DNA of 60,000 bases. Source: Nymphaea colorata. Its lineage: Eukaryota; Streptophyta; Magnoliopsida; Nymphaeales; Nymphaeaceae. The stretch lies in contig NC_045142.1 of the NCBI RefSeq assembly GCF_008831285.2, positions 10,847,952-10,907,951 of the forward strand, read 5' to 3'. Positions 34,701 through 44,350 of this stretch are shown here, in pieces. The stretch's first letter is position 1; the number at the start of each line of letters is the position of its first letter. The notes below the pieces were generated by a model. That model did no database searches and was not told the DNA's origin. It saw nothing but the letters and a program-made list of their open reading frames with translations. Made by a program: the position numbers and the translations under genes.

Positions 34701-36059
34701 CTGCATCCTCTCTTGAGACGAAGTTATGCGTTGCCTCGGAGTCTACCTTCACAATAGTAGACATTCCATTCAGAGTGACATATAGGTACATCAGCTCTTT
34801 GTTCTCCATATTGCTAGACACTGCGCGATTTTAAATAGCATTGATCGTCTGGGCGGCACCCATCCATGTTCGCCTTCGGTAGCCCTCACAGCATTGGCTT
34901 GCCCAGTAGGACTCACACATTTCGGGCAGACGCATGCCTGGTGCCTTCCTCCGCTGACCCAACAAGTCACTTCTCTTGGTGGCCTAGTGTAGTCTTTGCG
35001 AAAGAAGGGTTTTCTCTCGGTTGGCTTCTGGGAGACCAATTCATTTCTGTTATCTCACCATTCCTCTTTCTTACCGCCGTGGTCGAACTTCTTCATAGAC
35101 TTGAAGGTATCAGTGTAGCTTTTGCGTTGGGTATCGACCAAGCGCTCAGCTTCCACATATGCTTGCTCCAAAGTCTCTGGATTCGATCTCTCCACGTCGG
35201 CTTGGGCCCAAGATTGGAGCCCTATAATGAACAAGTGAAATTTATCTTTTTCTGGCATCATAGGCACGTCCAACATGACCTTTTGGTAGGTCCTAACATA
35301 ATCTCTCAAGGCACCTGTCTGCTTCGGGTTTGCAACTAATTGATAAGCATGTCTTTAAGCATCCACGGGCATGAAGTATCCCGTCAACTGCTTACGAAAG
35401 TCATCAAAGGTCCTAATTGTGCAGTCCCAATTCTCAATATCTAACATTTTCTGCCTCCACCAAGCCACAACGTTTCCTTCTAACAACATTGCTCCGGTCT
35501 TAATCTTCAAGTCATCTTCTACTACGTTCTGCAAGTCTATGTAGTAGTCCACTTGAAACAGAAAGTTGTCGATCGCCCTGACATCCAGGCTACCACAGTA
35601 CTTCATCGGACGTTGAACGTCGACCCTACTGGTCCTCTCTTGACTACTACTGGCTGAGTTAGTACGTATCAATCTCTGGTTTTGAGCACGAAATCCAATG
35701 ACTTCATCCTATAGGGTCTTCACCAAGTCAGAGGGTGATCGGTTCATGGCCACTGACTCGACCATCTGTTCCAGCAACAACTTCATCTCCTCCTTGAATC
35801 TCTCAAAGGTTTCGGCAGCAAAGCCGAGGGCTTCCTCATGGGTGGCCACATCTGCGACCAACCGATTCACCATTTCCTCCAGGTTTCACTGGTCATGGGC
35901 CAGGCTCATCTCCTCTAGACGGGCCAGCTCCTTGCCTTTGGCACCTCGCAGATTGTATTGTAATGCCATGACGTCTTCCTCAACAGCAGCAAGTCGACGT
36001 GAAGCTCTACACCGACTCTCCAATCGCTTCCCCAGATTGAGCAGAATTTGGGCTCTGAT
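31740..36059 (-). pseudogene. Gypsy-1 gag-pol, inactive
   Basis: The Gag N-terminus (36059 to about 35700) is rich in Leu, Glu and Arg and looks coiled-coil. The Gag core follows (VVAWWRQKMLDIENW near 35450), then a damaged zinc knuckle reading CWVSGGRHQACVC. The protease motif reads VDSEATHNFV, so the catalytic DSG triad has lost its Gly. Reverse transcriptase (33833-33459) keeps VVYLDDIVV. RNase H is at 33320-32985. Integrase (32791-32093) keeps the His/Cys zinc region (HPGKEQ, CLICQQD) but reads IVSGRVARF where the second catalytic Asp is expected, and the region of the first Asp is altered. Frame breaks near 35350, 35050, 34800, 34140, 33830, 33440 and 32800 confirm a dead copy. Confidence 0.9.
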
Positions 36060-36063
36060 ACCA
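36051..36063 (-). other. Gypsy-1 tRNA primer-binding site
   Basis: Minus-strand TGGTATCAGAGCC, two bases from the LTR end; initiator-Met type. Confidence 0.88.
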
Positions 36064-36065
36064 GT

Positions 36066-36481
36066 TGTCACGGGCCGACTCCTCTGGACGGTGTGGCGCG
36101 ACAAACTCTCGCCAGTAAGCCGCAAGCCTTCGCCTTGTTCAAGTAGGTGCAGATCACTTGAACGCTTTTTTGAAAACTCAAGACACAAAATACACAAAAA
36201 GTGTAGAAAGAAAACTCGTAATATATTCACTTAAACAGTTGAGTACATCACGAGGGAAAACAAGCAAACTTTACACTTTACTTACAAAGGATGGCTAAAG
36301 CCACTTACAGAATTCCCATGCCGGCCATCCAAAACAAGGAATCTCAATCTTACACTTGGGGCCGATTTTGGAAGGATGCTCCGATACAGGTGAACATTCG
36401 AGCTTATACCAAGACTGAACATAAACAAAGCAAATACAAGAAAAGCAAAGGATGACTATACAGACACGACACAAGGGAACA
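36066..36481 (-). repeat. Gypsy-1 5' LTR (416 bp)
   Basis: Begins TGTCACGGGCCGACTCC and ends CAAGGGAACA on the plus strand; same length as its partner with scattered substitutions. Confidence 0.9.
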
Positions 36482-36485
36482 TATG

Positions 36486-37362
36486 AGTTCCATGACTATA
36501 GATCTAAATTTGAAACCAGATATGAATTATCATAATGAAAAAATAGCAAGCAAAAAAATAAAACTAAACTTTGCTAAACTTCTAAGGTTGTGCATCGCCT
36601 AAACCAGGCTCGACAGTCAACCCTGCGACTCTCCTTCCCTTCCGGCAAAGAATGCTGCCTCTGTGAGGATAGAGAGCTCGGATGGAACCCCTCGCTGCCG
36701 AATCCTCGGCCTGCAGCACCTGGCAGGAGGAGGGCTTTCTCCCACAATTACTTTACGCTCTTTCTATATGCTGATCCTCACCCTCGACCGCAAGGGAGGG
36801 CAGCAGCCACAACTGTGCCCTGCGGCTGACTTCAGGAAGAGCAGGCACCCATGGTTCCTGCTCGTGTACGTGTAATGGTAAACATATCTTTGTTTCTGTT
36901 GGACTTATTGCTTGAAATGCTTTTGTTTGCGGCACAAGCCTTTCCGGCAGCTCTTGAAGGTTATCTTTCTTCTGGTATGTTCCACTATTTGAGCTTCTTA
37001 TAGTTGTATCATATCTCAGGTTTATTTGGCAGATGTAATGGATGTTGCAAGCTTCAGAGGACCCACAAGAGAAAATCAGGGCTGCAATGGAATCAAGAGG
37101 GCACAACACAAAGGACTGGAAATGGTTGGCACAGAGCATCGTGATCTTCTTCATTTCAGATATTTATACTCTTTTTGTACGTATTTAATTTTAGGCATAA
37201 AAAAATATTTTCTATTAAAACAGGATCACGCCTTCAACCTTCTAGAGAATTCTACATGTGTGACAAGGAACACCACAATTCAGTTTTACAGCTTAACAAT
37301 GGGAGTAAATAAAACAGAGTTAATAACACAACTTTAAGAATTAGTTTTCATTTTTCATAACA
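36486..37362. other. Low-copy stretch with weak exon-like frames; right part is a Copia-5 LTR
   Basis: The right edge (ending CATAACA at 37362) is the outer LTR of Copia-5, because the complement of a purine tract (CCCCTCCTTC) follows it. How far the LTR reaches leftwards is unknown, as no partner is visible. A GC-richer part (36590-36850) has a short open frame. Around 37045-37190 a plus-strand frame reads EDPQEKIRAAMESRGHNTKD. I do not recognise either; they could be gene scraps or LTR sequence. Confidence 0.3.
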
Positions 37363-39195
37363 CCCCTCCTTCAAACTAGTGTGGCAGGGTTTCCAACGCC
37401 CAGTTTGGACTTTAAAAATTTGAATTGATCTTTGGCAAGCAACTTGATGAATAGATCAGCCAACTGTAAGCGTGATGGAACATAGCCTGTGACAATTGTT
37501 CTATTTTTTACTTGATCACACATCTGATGGCAGTCGATTTCCACATGCTTGCTGCGTTCATGTAAATTCAGTTTCGCTGTTATTTGTAATGCTGATTTGT
37601 TGTCGCAAAGAAACTCCACTGGTGAAGGATGAGACACTTAGAGATCGAAGATATTGTAGCAACTTAAGTTCACAGCAGGAGTTCGCCATAGAGCGATATT
37701 CTACTTCAGCTGAGGAGATCACACACCTGATGGCAATCGATTTCCACATGCTTGCTGCATTCATGTAAATTCAGTTTCGCTGTTATTTGTAATGCTGATT
37801 TGTTGTCGCAAAGAAACTCCACTGGGGAAGGATGAGACACTTAGAGATCGAAGATATTGTAGCCACTTAAGTTCACAGCAGTAGTTCGCCATAGAGCGAT
37901 ATTCTACTTCAGCTGAGGAGCGAGATATTGTATTCTGTTTTTTTGTTTTCTAGGAGATTAAACTTTCTCCCAAGTAAACACAGTAACTAGAGATCAATTT
38001 TCTGGTGTCTTTGCAAGCTACTCAGTTGGCATCACAATACGCAGTAAACTTGAAATTGTCATATGCAGGAAGGAAAATTCCTTGACGTGGTTAAAGGTTG
38101 AGATAGCATAGTACTTTTAAAGCAGCATTGAGTGAGTAGTGGTTGGTTTCTGTATATGACAGCTAAGAGGGTGAACAGCAAAAACTATTTCTGGCCGGAT
38201 CATAGTCAAATATATAAGACACCTCACAAGTCTTCGGAAAAATGAAAGATTTTTTAAATCCTCTCCATCATTGCAGCAAGAGTTTGACGAGGTTCCTTTG
38301 GAACCTCAGATGGCATGGCATTGAGAAGGCCAAATTCATTAAGAATGTCACAAGCATATTTGTTTGTGACAAAAATATTCCTTTCTTCCCCTTGATAAGC
38401 TCTAGGCTAAGGAAATATTTTAAGTTGCCTATTTCTTTCATGCTAAATCTTTTGCCAAGATGCAGTCTGAAGGCTTCTATGTATTCTGTATCATTTCCTG
38501 CAAGAATGAGATTGTCGACGTACACCAAAACTGTCATGAACACCCTTCCTCTTTGATATGTAAACAATGAGTAATCACACTTGGATTGCATAAAACCACA
38601 GCTCACCACTTTTGATGAGAACTTTGAGAACCAGTTCAGTGGGGGCTTGTTTCAGCCCATAGATAGACTTGTTTAGCTTACACAATTTTGTTTCTCTTTT
38701 TTCATCCAATTCTCCATTTAGAAAGGCATTATATACATTCATTTGTTGCAGCACCCAATTTAGTTTTTCAGCTATTGCTATCAAACAATAAACAGTAACA
38801 AGTTTGGCGACATGAGCATAGGTTTCATGGTAATCCAAGCCTTCCACTTGTGCATACCCTTTGGCCACTAATCATGCTTTGAACTTTTTTATTTCACCAT
38901 TTGCCTTATACATGATCCGATAAACCCACTTGCAGCAGATGGGTTTGACATTAGTTGAAGAAGAGACTAGGGTCCAAGTGTTGTTTGATTCCAACACGTT
39001 AGTTTCTTCCTGCATGGCTCTTTTCCAATTTGGATCTTGCTCTGCCTGACTAATTGTTAATCAAAGGTTTGGAACATGATCAATGTTTTTTCTTTTGAGA
39101 TGAATGAATTTTTTTTTTCCATCTTGATACATTTTTTCCAATTGGGTTAATGCAGATATAGATCTTTCTTCCATTGACTTTTTGCAGTATATATC
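37363..39195 (-). pseudogene. Copia-5 reverse transcriptase and RNase H fragment
   Basis: A minus-strand Copia remnant. The purine tract GAAGGAGGGG is at about 37363-37372. RNase H: FLCDNKSALQI and HERSKHVEIDCHQ (37637-37371). Reverse transcriptase: WVYRIMYKANGEIKKFKA near 38920, NAFLNGELDE near 38720, IYGLKQAPTE near 38660 and VYVDNLILAG near 38520, where the second catalytic Asp of the usual YVDD reads Asn. The text at 39195 continues directly at 44278 beyond Copia-6, which shows that Copia-6 inserted here. It carries a 203-bp internal duplication and many stops. Confidence 0.88.
37514..37919. repeat. 203-bp direct tandem duplication inside Copia-5 RNase H
   Basis: 37514-37716 and 37717-37919 are near-identical; the end mark AGCTGAGGAG recurs at 37708 and 37911. 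Only a handful of substitutions separate them, so it is younger than the element and breaks its frame. Confidence 0.93.
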
Positions 39196-39471
39196 TGTAA
39201 GAATCTTCACAAAGTACTCGTCTCTCCGTATGCAAAACAGATATGTTGAGAAGAGAGGATGAAAGAAGACGATGGAGGAAAGGGAGCAGCCGGCTTAACT
39301 TAGCCCTGCGTTCCTTAATCTTTAATTAAAAGAATAACCCTAATAGGGTACAACAGATTTGTACATAAAAAGATAAAAAATTACAAGAGAGCCACCGCCT
39401 AGTAGCTTTAGGCGTGTGGATATAAGGAGAATGGATCGGGTCTGTTCAGACCCGATCCCCATACGCTAACA
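39196..39471 (-). repeat. Copia-6 3' LTR (276 bp)
   Basis: TGTAAGAATC at one edge and ATACGCTAACA at the other on the plus strand. The last two gag-pol codons (Cys and stop TAG) lie inside its edge. Confidence 0.95.
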
Positions 39472-42400
39472 GCTCCCCTCAAGTTGTGCATGAGATTTGA
39501 TCATGCACAACTTGTTCTTCAAATCCCAAAAATGCTGCCCTGTGAGACCTTTGGTAAAAAGATCAGCTATCTGTTCATTGGTAGATATATAAGTAGGCAA
39601 GATCTCGGCTTCTTCAACCTTCTGTCGAATGAAATGTTGATCAATCTCTATATGTTTGGTGCGATTATGCAAAATGGGATTGAAAGCAATTTTTATCGCA
39701 CTTTGATTGTCACATAGTAATGATGACCGAACAATAGGAAGATTGAGCTCTCCAAGTAAATGACGTAACCATGACGCTTCAGCCGTCCCTGCAGCCATTG
39801 CTCTATATTCTGCCTCAGTGCTAGATCGTGCAACAGCACGCTGCTTCTTACTGCTCCAACAAATGAGATTAGAATCAAGAAAGAGACAGAAACCTGAAAC
39901 TGATCGTCGGTCATCGGGATCGCCTGCCCAGTCGGCATCAGTATATGTATATATGCTATGTCCAAGAGAAACATTGGAACATTTGGTGTAGACTAGTCCA
40001 TCTCCAAGAGTAGCTTTGAGATACCGTAGGATCCGCTTAGCAGCATCCATATGTCCTTCAGTGGGTGCATGCATGAACTGAGAAATCTGATTTACAGCAT
40101 ATACTATGTCTGGGCGAGTAAAGGTAAGGTATTGTAACATACCAACAATGCTGCGATAGAATGTGGGAGTGGAATATGCAGCAGTTCCATCAGATGCAGT
40201 CAATTTAGTATTCAGAACACTGGGGGTAGTGATGGGTTTGCAATTAGTCATACCTGCCCTATCCAAAACATCAAGGGTATACTTGTGCTGTGTAAGAGTC
40301 AAACTATCATTTGTCCTGTCAAGTTCGACACCCAAAAAATATCGTAATTCTCCCAGATCCTTCATCTTGAACTCTTGCTTCAACATACCTTTAACATAAG
40401 ATATATGTGAAGAAGAATTCCCAGTTATAACAATATCATCAACATAGATAAGTAACCAGGTGGTAGCTTCTCCAGTGCGATAGATAAACAAAGAGTGATC
40501 GAGAGAGCTTCGGAGAAAACCAATTTGTTGTATGTGATGAGAAAAACGATCAAACCATGACCTAGAAGCTTGCTTCAACCCATATAGAGACTTGTGTAAT
40601 TTGCAAACCCATTTTTGAGAATCATGAGTAGTGTAGCCGGGAGGTTGCTCCATGTATACCTCTTCCTTAAGAATTCCATGAAGAAAAGCATTTTTGACAT
40701 CTAACTGATAGAGAGGCCATCCATACGAGACTGCAAGAGAAATAATGACACGGATTGTTCCCATCTTGATGACTGGACTGAATGTCTCATCATAATCTTC
40801 CCCATATTGCTGAGTGAAACCGCGCGCCACAAGTCGTGCTTTATACCGATCAATGCTACCATCTGGTTTATATTTCAGTTTATAAACCCATTTGGATCCC
40901 ACAACATTCTTATCAGCTGGACGAGGGACAATCTGCCAAGTCTGACATTCATGCAAGGCTGCCATTTCCTCATTCATAGCTTCAACCCAACATTTTTCCT
41001 TACTCGCATTGTGATAAGATGTTGGTTCCACCTTTTTGCTGACTTCTGTCATAAACAGCTGAAAATCCAAAGAAAAACTGTTATAGCTCACCCATCTATC
41101 AATAGGATGTCGCACGCGTTGTGATTGGCGTGGAACTGCAGTAGGAACTGATCGCCTAGAATACACCAGGCCTGAGAACCGATTATGCATAGGTGGCTCA
41201 CTGGGCTGAGAAGATGAAGGCATGCTGTCCAAGGAAGTAGTGCTGCTCAAGGAACTACTTACAGATGTCTCGGGCTCATTAACAACTTGCTCATTGTGCT
41301 CAGTCAACATTGATGCCCCTTGTCTTAAGATTTCAGCATGAAGCCAAGTATCATAAACTTCATTTTTGTCCTTGAGTGTCACAGAAGTAGCCTTGGGATC
41401 CTGTAACCTGTTCTCATCAAATACAACATGCCGTGAAATATGTACACGCCCAGTTTTAGGATTGTAACACCTATAACCCTTGTAATTTTCTGCATACCCT
41501 ATAAATCTACATAAAACAGCACGATCTTGAAATTTGTTTCGCAAGGAAACATCAACATGCACATAGCACACACATCCAAAAACGCGCAACTCCTCATAAC
41601 GTGGCTGCTCTTGGTGTAAAAGAAAAAATGGTGATTTTCCATCAAGCAAAGCCAATGGCAATCGATTTATAACATGTACAACCGTATGGAAAGCCTCGGT
41701 CCACAATGTCATAGGTAAGTCTGTTTCATGCATCATGCTAAGTGCACTTTCAACAATATGCCTATGTTTCCTTTCAGCAATTCCGTTTTGCTGAGGTGTA
41801 TGCGGACATGAAATTTGTCTAGTGATCCCATTATCTAGTAAGTACTCAGTAAATTCATTAGAAATAAATTCACCACCACCATCACATTGAAAATGCACAA
41901 TATTACTGGAATATTTATTTTGAACTAAGGCATGAAATTGAGTGAATAGGCGAAAAACTTCTGATTTGTGTTTCATGAAATGGATCCAAGTATATCGGGA
42001 ATATGAGTCAACAAAAATGACATAGTATCTACTCCCAGAAGAAGAAGGAACTGGAGCAGGCCCCCAAACATCAGAATATATGGTGTCAAAAACCTTTGGA
42101 GCTCTTTTATTTATTAATTGAAAAGGAAGGGCATGGCTCTTACAGATATGACAACTCGAGCACATGCTGGACTCACTGACAGAACTCAGACTGGACTTAT
42201 CTAAGAGCCCGTCTGCAACAAGACTTCGAACAAAAGATTGACTACAATGAGCTAACCGACCATGCCAAATGGATGGTTTATTATACTCTGTGACATTGAC
42301 TTCACTATGACTTGGAGAACATGAATCGGAAGGGTGAGATTTTGACATCTGTGGAGCTCCTTCAAGGACATACATATCTCCTTTGCGAGTGCCCTCAGCG

Positions 42401-43776
42401 AATGTCTTCTTGGTTCGAGCATCCTTGACATAAACAGAAGAGGGTGTGAATTCAACAGAGGATTGAGTATCATCAATAAGCTTGGACACTGAAATAATAT
42501 TTTTCTGGACACTTGGAACAACAAGAACATTCTTTAATGGAATCGAAGAAGAGCCCATAGAAATTTGTACATTTCCAATGTGTGATATTGTGTGATGGGA
42601 ACCATCTCCCGTGACAACTGAGCCTTTATCTAAATAAGGGAGAGCACTAGAGAGATTACCTGCGTCACCAGTAACATGGGCTGCTGCTCCAGAGTCCACA
42701 TACCATTCTCCTTGCTCGTTTTGTTTCAAATGAAGCTTAGACAGGGCTGTCATGAGGAGTTGTTGTACGTCTGCTGAAACATTAGATCCAGATGATGATG
42801 AAGCTGACCCTGCTGCTGCCTTGTTCTCACGTCTAATCTGATTATTTTTGTTCTGTGGGTTGTGCCAACATTCTGACTTTACATGCCCCCTCTTGTTGCA
42901 ATAGAAACAAGTCGGAACCCTTCTAGATGTGGCAGATGTAGTATTCATGCCCTGTGGTGTTGGGAGAATCCCTCTTCCCATTCCTGCCTGAGGAATCCAA
43001 GTACGAGTGCGATTCCCTTGCAATGCATGTGTCCCTGTGATCAGTACATTGTGACTGTTGGAAGGAATCAAATTCTGTCGCTGAACACGACTAGCTTCGT
43101 GTTGGAATAACTTAGCCTTGAGATCTTCGAAAGATGGAAGAATAGGTAGGACTTCCAAGGCTGTGCAAAAAATATCAAAATCTGTTCCCAGTCCACTCAA
43201 GGCTTGTTGCACTTTGTCCTTGTCGCTGACGGGATGTCCAATGGCAGCAAGTTGATCACTTACACTTTTAATTTCATTCAAATATTCCAAAACAGTACGC
43301 GTCCCACGCTTGATGTCCTGAAATTGCCTTCTTAACTGCAGAAAACGTGCTTCGGATACTTGAGAATACGTGGTGGCAAGGGTAGACCACAACTCTAGGG
43401 CTGTTAAATCATCATCAATACCTCCTAATACTTCCTCTGACAAAGTAGAAGTAATATAGGCAACAAGAGACTGGTCGTGAGCCAGCCAAGCTTCATACTC
43501 AGGATTATTTTCAGTAATGGTTTCATATTCAAATCTGATTTCACTCATAGCCGCAGCCCCAGCAGCTTGATCTCCCACTACGGTTTTCTTCACTTCACGG
43601 TCAATATACATAGGAGGTGCTGGAGTGGTCCCATCGATATGCCCGTAGAGTCTATGACTTTTGATAAAAGGGACTATTTGACGTTTCCAAGTCAAATAGT
43701 TACTATGATTCAGCTTTTGTGAAATAAGTTGGGAGAGAAAGCTGGAAGATAGAAGAGAGGGGGTCGGCTGATCCAT
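39466..43776 (-). CDS. Copia-6 gag-pol polyprotein, intact
   Basis: Open for 1461 codons from an ATG at 43851; the more likely start is the ATG at 43776 (MDQPTPSLL), giving 1436 residues, because the upstream 25 codons lie in the leader with its repeated motif. Residues counted from 43851: Gag core to about 300; zinc knuckle CFYCNKRGHVKSEC near 313; protease YVDSGAAAHVTGD near 385; pre-integrase HGRLAHCSQSF near 530 with CSSCHIC; integrase Asp (IYSDVWGPA) near 593, Asp (FQCDGGGEF) near 657 and Glu (AERKHRH) near 692, with D-to-E spacing of about 35; reverse transcriptase YVDDIVITGN near 1135; RNase H TDADWAGDPDDRRS near 1305, then STEAEYRAMA. All catalytic residues are present. It would replicate the element by reverse transcription in virus-like particles and integrate the copy. 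Confidence 0.95.
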   Translation of the reverse strand: MDQPTPSLLSSSFLSQLISQKLNHSNYLTWKRQIVPFIKSHRLYGHIDGTTPAPPMYIDREVKKTVVGDQAAGAAAMSEIRFEYETITENNPEYEAWLAHDQSLVAYITSTLSEEVLGGIDDDLTALELWSTLATTYSQVSEARFLQLRRQFQDIKRGTRTVLEYLNEIKSVSDQLAAIGHPVSDKDKVQQALSGLGTDFDIFCTALEVLPILPSFEDLKAKLFQHEASRVQRQNLIPSNSHNVLITGTHALQGNRTRTWIPQAGMGRGILPTPQGMNTTSATSRRVPTCFYCNKRGHVKSECWHNPQNKNNQIRRENKAAAGSASSSSGSNVSADVQQLLMTALSKLHLKQNEQGEWYVDSGAAAHVTGDAGNLSSALPYLDKGSVVTGDGSHHTISHIGNVQISMGSSSIPLKNVLVVPSVQKNIISVSKLIDDTQSSVEFTPSSVYVKDARTKKTFAEGTRKGDMYVLEGAPQMSKSHPSDSCSPSHSEVNVTEYNKPSIWHGRLAHCSQSFVRSLVADGLLDKSSLSSVSESSMCSSCHICKSHALPFQLINKRAPKVFDTIYSDVWGPAPVPSSSGSRYYVIFVDSYSRYTWIHFMKHKSEVFRLFTQFHALVQNKYSSNIVHFQCDGGGEFISNEFTEYLLDNGITRQISCPHTPQQNGIAERKHRHIVESALSMMHETDLPMTLWTEAFHTVVHVINRLPLALLDGKSPFFLLHQEQPRYEELRVFGCVCYVHVDVSLRNKFQDRAVLCRFIGYAENYKGYRCYNPKTGRVHISRHVVFDENRLQDPKATSVTLKDKNEVYDTWLHAEILRQGASMLTEHNEQVVNEPETSVSSSLSSTTSLDSMPSSSQPSEPPMHNRFSGLVYSRRSVPTAVPRQSQRVRHPIDRWVSYNSFSLDFQLFMTEVSKKVEPTSYHNASKEKCWVEAMNEEMAALHECQTWQIVPRPADKNVVGSKWVYKLKYKPDGSIDRYKARLVARGFTQQYGEDYDETFSPVIKMGTIRVIISLAVSYGWPLYQLDVKNAFLHGILKEEVYMEQPPGYTTHDSQKWVCKLHKSLYGLKQASRSWFDRFSHHIQQIGFLRSSLDHSLFIYRTGEATTWLLIYVDDIVITGNSSSHISYVKGMLKQEFKMKDLGELRYFLGVELDRTNDSLTLTQHKYTLDVLDRAGMTNCKPITTPSVLNTKLTASDGTAAYSTPTFYRSIVGMLQYLTFTRPDIVYAVNQISQFMHAPTEGHMDAAKRILRYLKATLGDGLVYTKCSNVSLGHSIYTYTDADWAGDPDDRRSVSGFCLFLDSNLICWSSKKQRAVARSSTEAEYRAMAAGTAEASWLRHLLGELNLPIVRSSLLCDNQSAIKIAFNPILHNRTKHIEIDQHFIRQKVEEAEILPTYISTNEQIADLFTKGLTGQHFWDLKNKLCMIKSHAQLEGSC

Positions 43777-43783
43777 AATTGAT

Positions 43784-43945
43784 TTAGGGCAACGACAGAA
43801 ATTAGGGCAAAACGATGAGAAGATTAGGGCACAACGATTAGGGCAAATCAATTAGGGCAAATCACGCAAGATTTAGGGCAGAAACTGAAAAGAGGGATGA
43901 TCACGCCAGAAAAGAAAGAATTTAGGGCAGATTAGGGCTAATCAC
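43784..43945 (-). repeat. Copia-6 leader with eight GCCCTAA motifs
   Basis: On the plus strand TTAGGGC occurs eight times in about 160 bp, between the primer-binding site and the gag start; the intervals are irregular. It reads GCCCTAA in the RNA sense. It lies where retroelement packaging and dimerisation signals usually sit, so a role there is possible but inferred. Confidence 0.75.
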
Positions 43946-43982
43946 ATCAAACTGAAATCACTCACCGGAGGACGATGCAACC

Positions 43983-43996
43983 TGGCTCTGATACCA
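43983..43996 (-). other. Copia-6 tRNA primer-binding site
   Basis: Minus-strand TGGTATCAGAGCCA, with no gap to the LTR end; perfect initiator-Met type. Confidence 0.94.
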
Positions 43997-44272
43997 TGTA
44001 AGAATCTTCACAAAGTACTCGTCTCTCCGTATGCAAAACAGATATGTTGAGAAGAGAGGATGAAAGAAGACGATGGAGGAAAGGGAGCAGCCGGCTTAAC
44101 TTAGCCCTGCGTTCCTTAATCTTTAATTAAAAGAATAACCCTAATAGGGTACAACAGATTTGTACATAAAAAGATAAAAAATTACAAGAGAGCCACCGCC
44201 TAGTAGCTTTAGGCGTGTGGATATAAGGAGAATGGATCGGGTCTGTTCAGACCCGATCCCCATACGCTAACA
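43997..44272 (-). repeat. Copia-6 5' LTR (276 bp)
   Basis: Same sequence as 39196-39471 by eye. Contains GGATCGGGTCTG and CAGACCCGATCC close together near the outer edge, able to form a hairpin. Confidence 0.95.
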
Positions 44273-44277
44273 ATATC

Positions 44278-44350
44278 TGCCTTCTTTCTTTTCTCTCTTC
44301 CTTTTGTGGTTTTTCCCTGTGAGTCTATGACAGCACCAAAGAATTAAAAA
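44278..44350 (-). pseudogene. Copia-5 pol, piece beyond Copia-6
   Basis: Read on the minus strand, the frame DSQGKTTKGREKRKKADIYC runs through the insertion point into the 39195 side without a break once Copia-6 and one ATATC copy are removed. A stop lies just upstream. No further Copia-5 text was recognised to the right, so its 5' half seems deleted. Confidence 0.6.

Larger units (their letters stand above)
31045..36481 (-). mobile_element. Gypsy-1, complete but decayed Ty3/gypsy retrotransposon
   Basis: Minus-strand element of 5.4 kb with LTRs 31045-31460 and 36066-36481, both 416 bp. TATG stands outside each LTR (31041-31044 and 36482-36485), a partial target duplication. The primer-binding site is 36051-36063 and a purine tract lies inside the 3' LTR at 31461-31473. 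Order on the minus strand is gag, protease, reverse transcriptase, RNase H, integrase, the gypsy order. The sequence after integrase resembles a chromovirus tail, including the residues PRVDGYSSIFVVVDRFSKY within integrase, but a chromodomain is not clearly legible. Confidence 0.92.
39196..44272 (-). mobile_element. Copia-6, apparently intact recent LTR retrotransposon
   Basis: Minus-strand Copia element of 5077 bp in the pol of Copia-5. LTRs 39196-39471 and 43997-44272 are both 276 bp, and I found no difference between them reading base by base. The target duplication ATATC is perfect (39191-39195 and 44273-44277). The primer-binding site 43983-43996 directly abuts the 5' LTR, and the purine tract GAGGGGAGC abuts the 3' LTR. 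A single open gag-pol frame spans almost all of the interior. Identical LTRs and an unbroken frame are the marks of a very recent insertion and possible activity; expression cannot be judged from sequence. Confidence 0.96.

Noticed and set aside
36590-36875. Two overlapping plus-strand frames as a gene
   Set aside because: No splice context, no recognised domain, and neighbouring sequence is repeat-derived; mentioned only as a weak possibility.
43784-43945. Interstitial telomere repeat
   Set aside because: TTAGGGC is embedded at irregular intervals and lacks the plant TTTAGGG tandem order.
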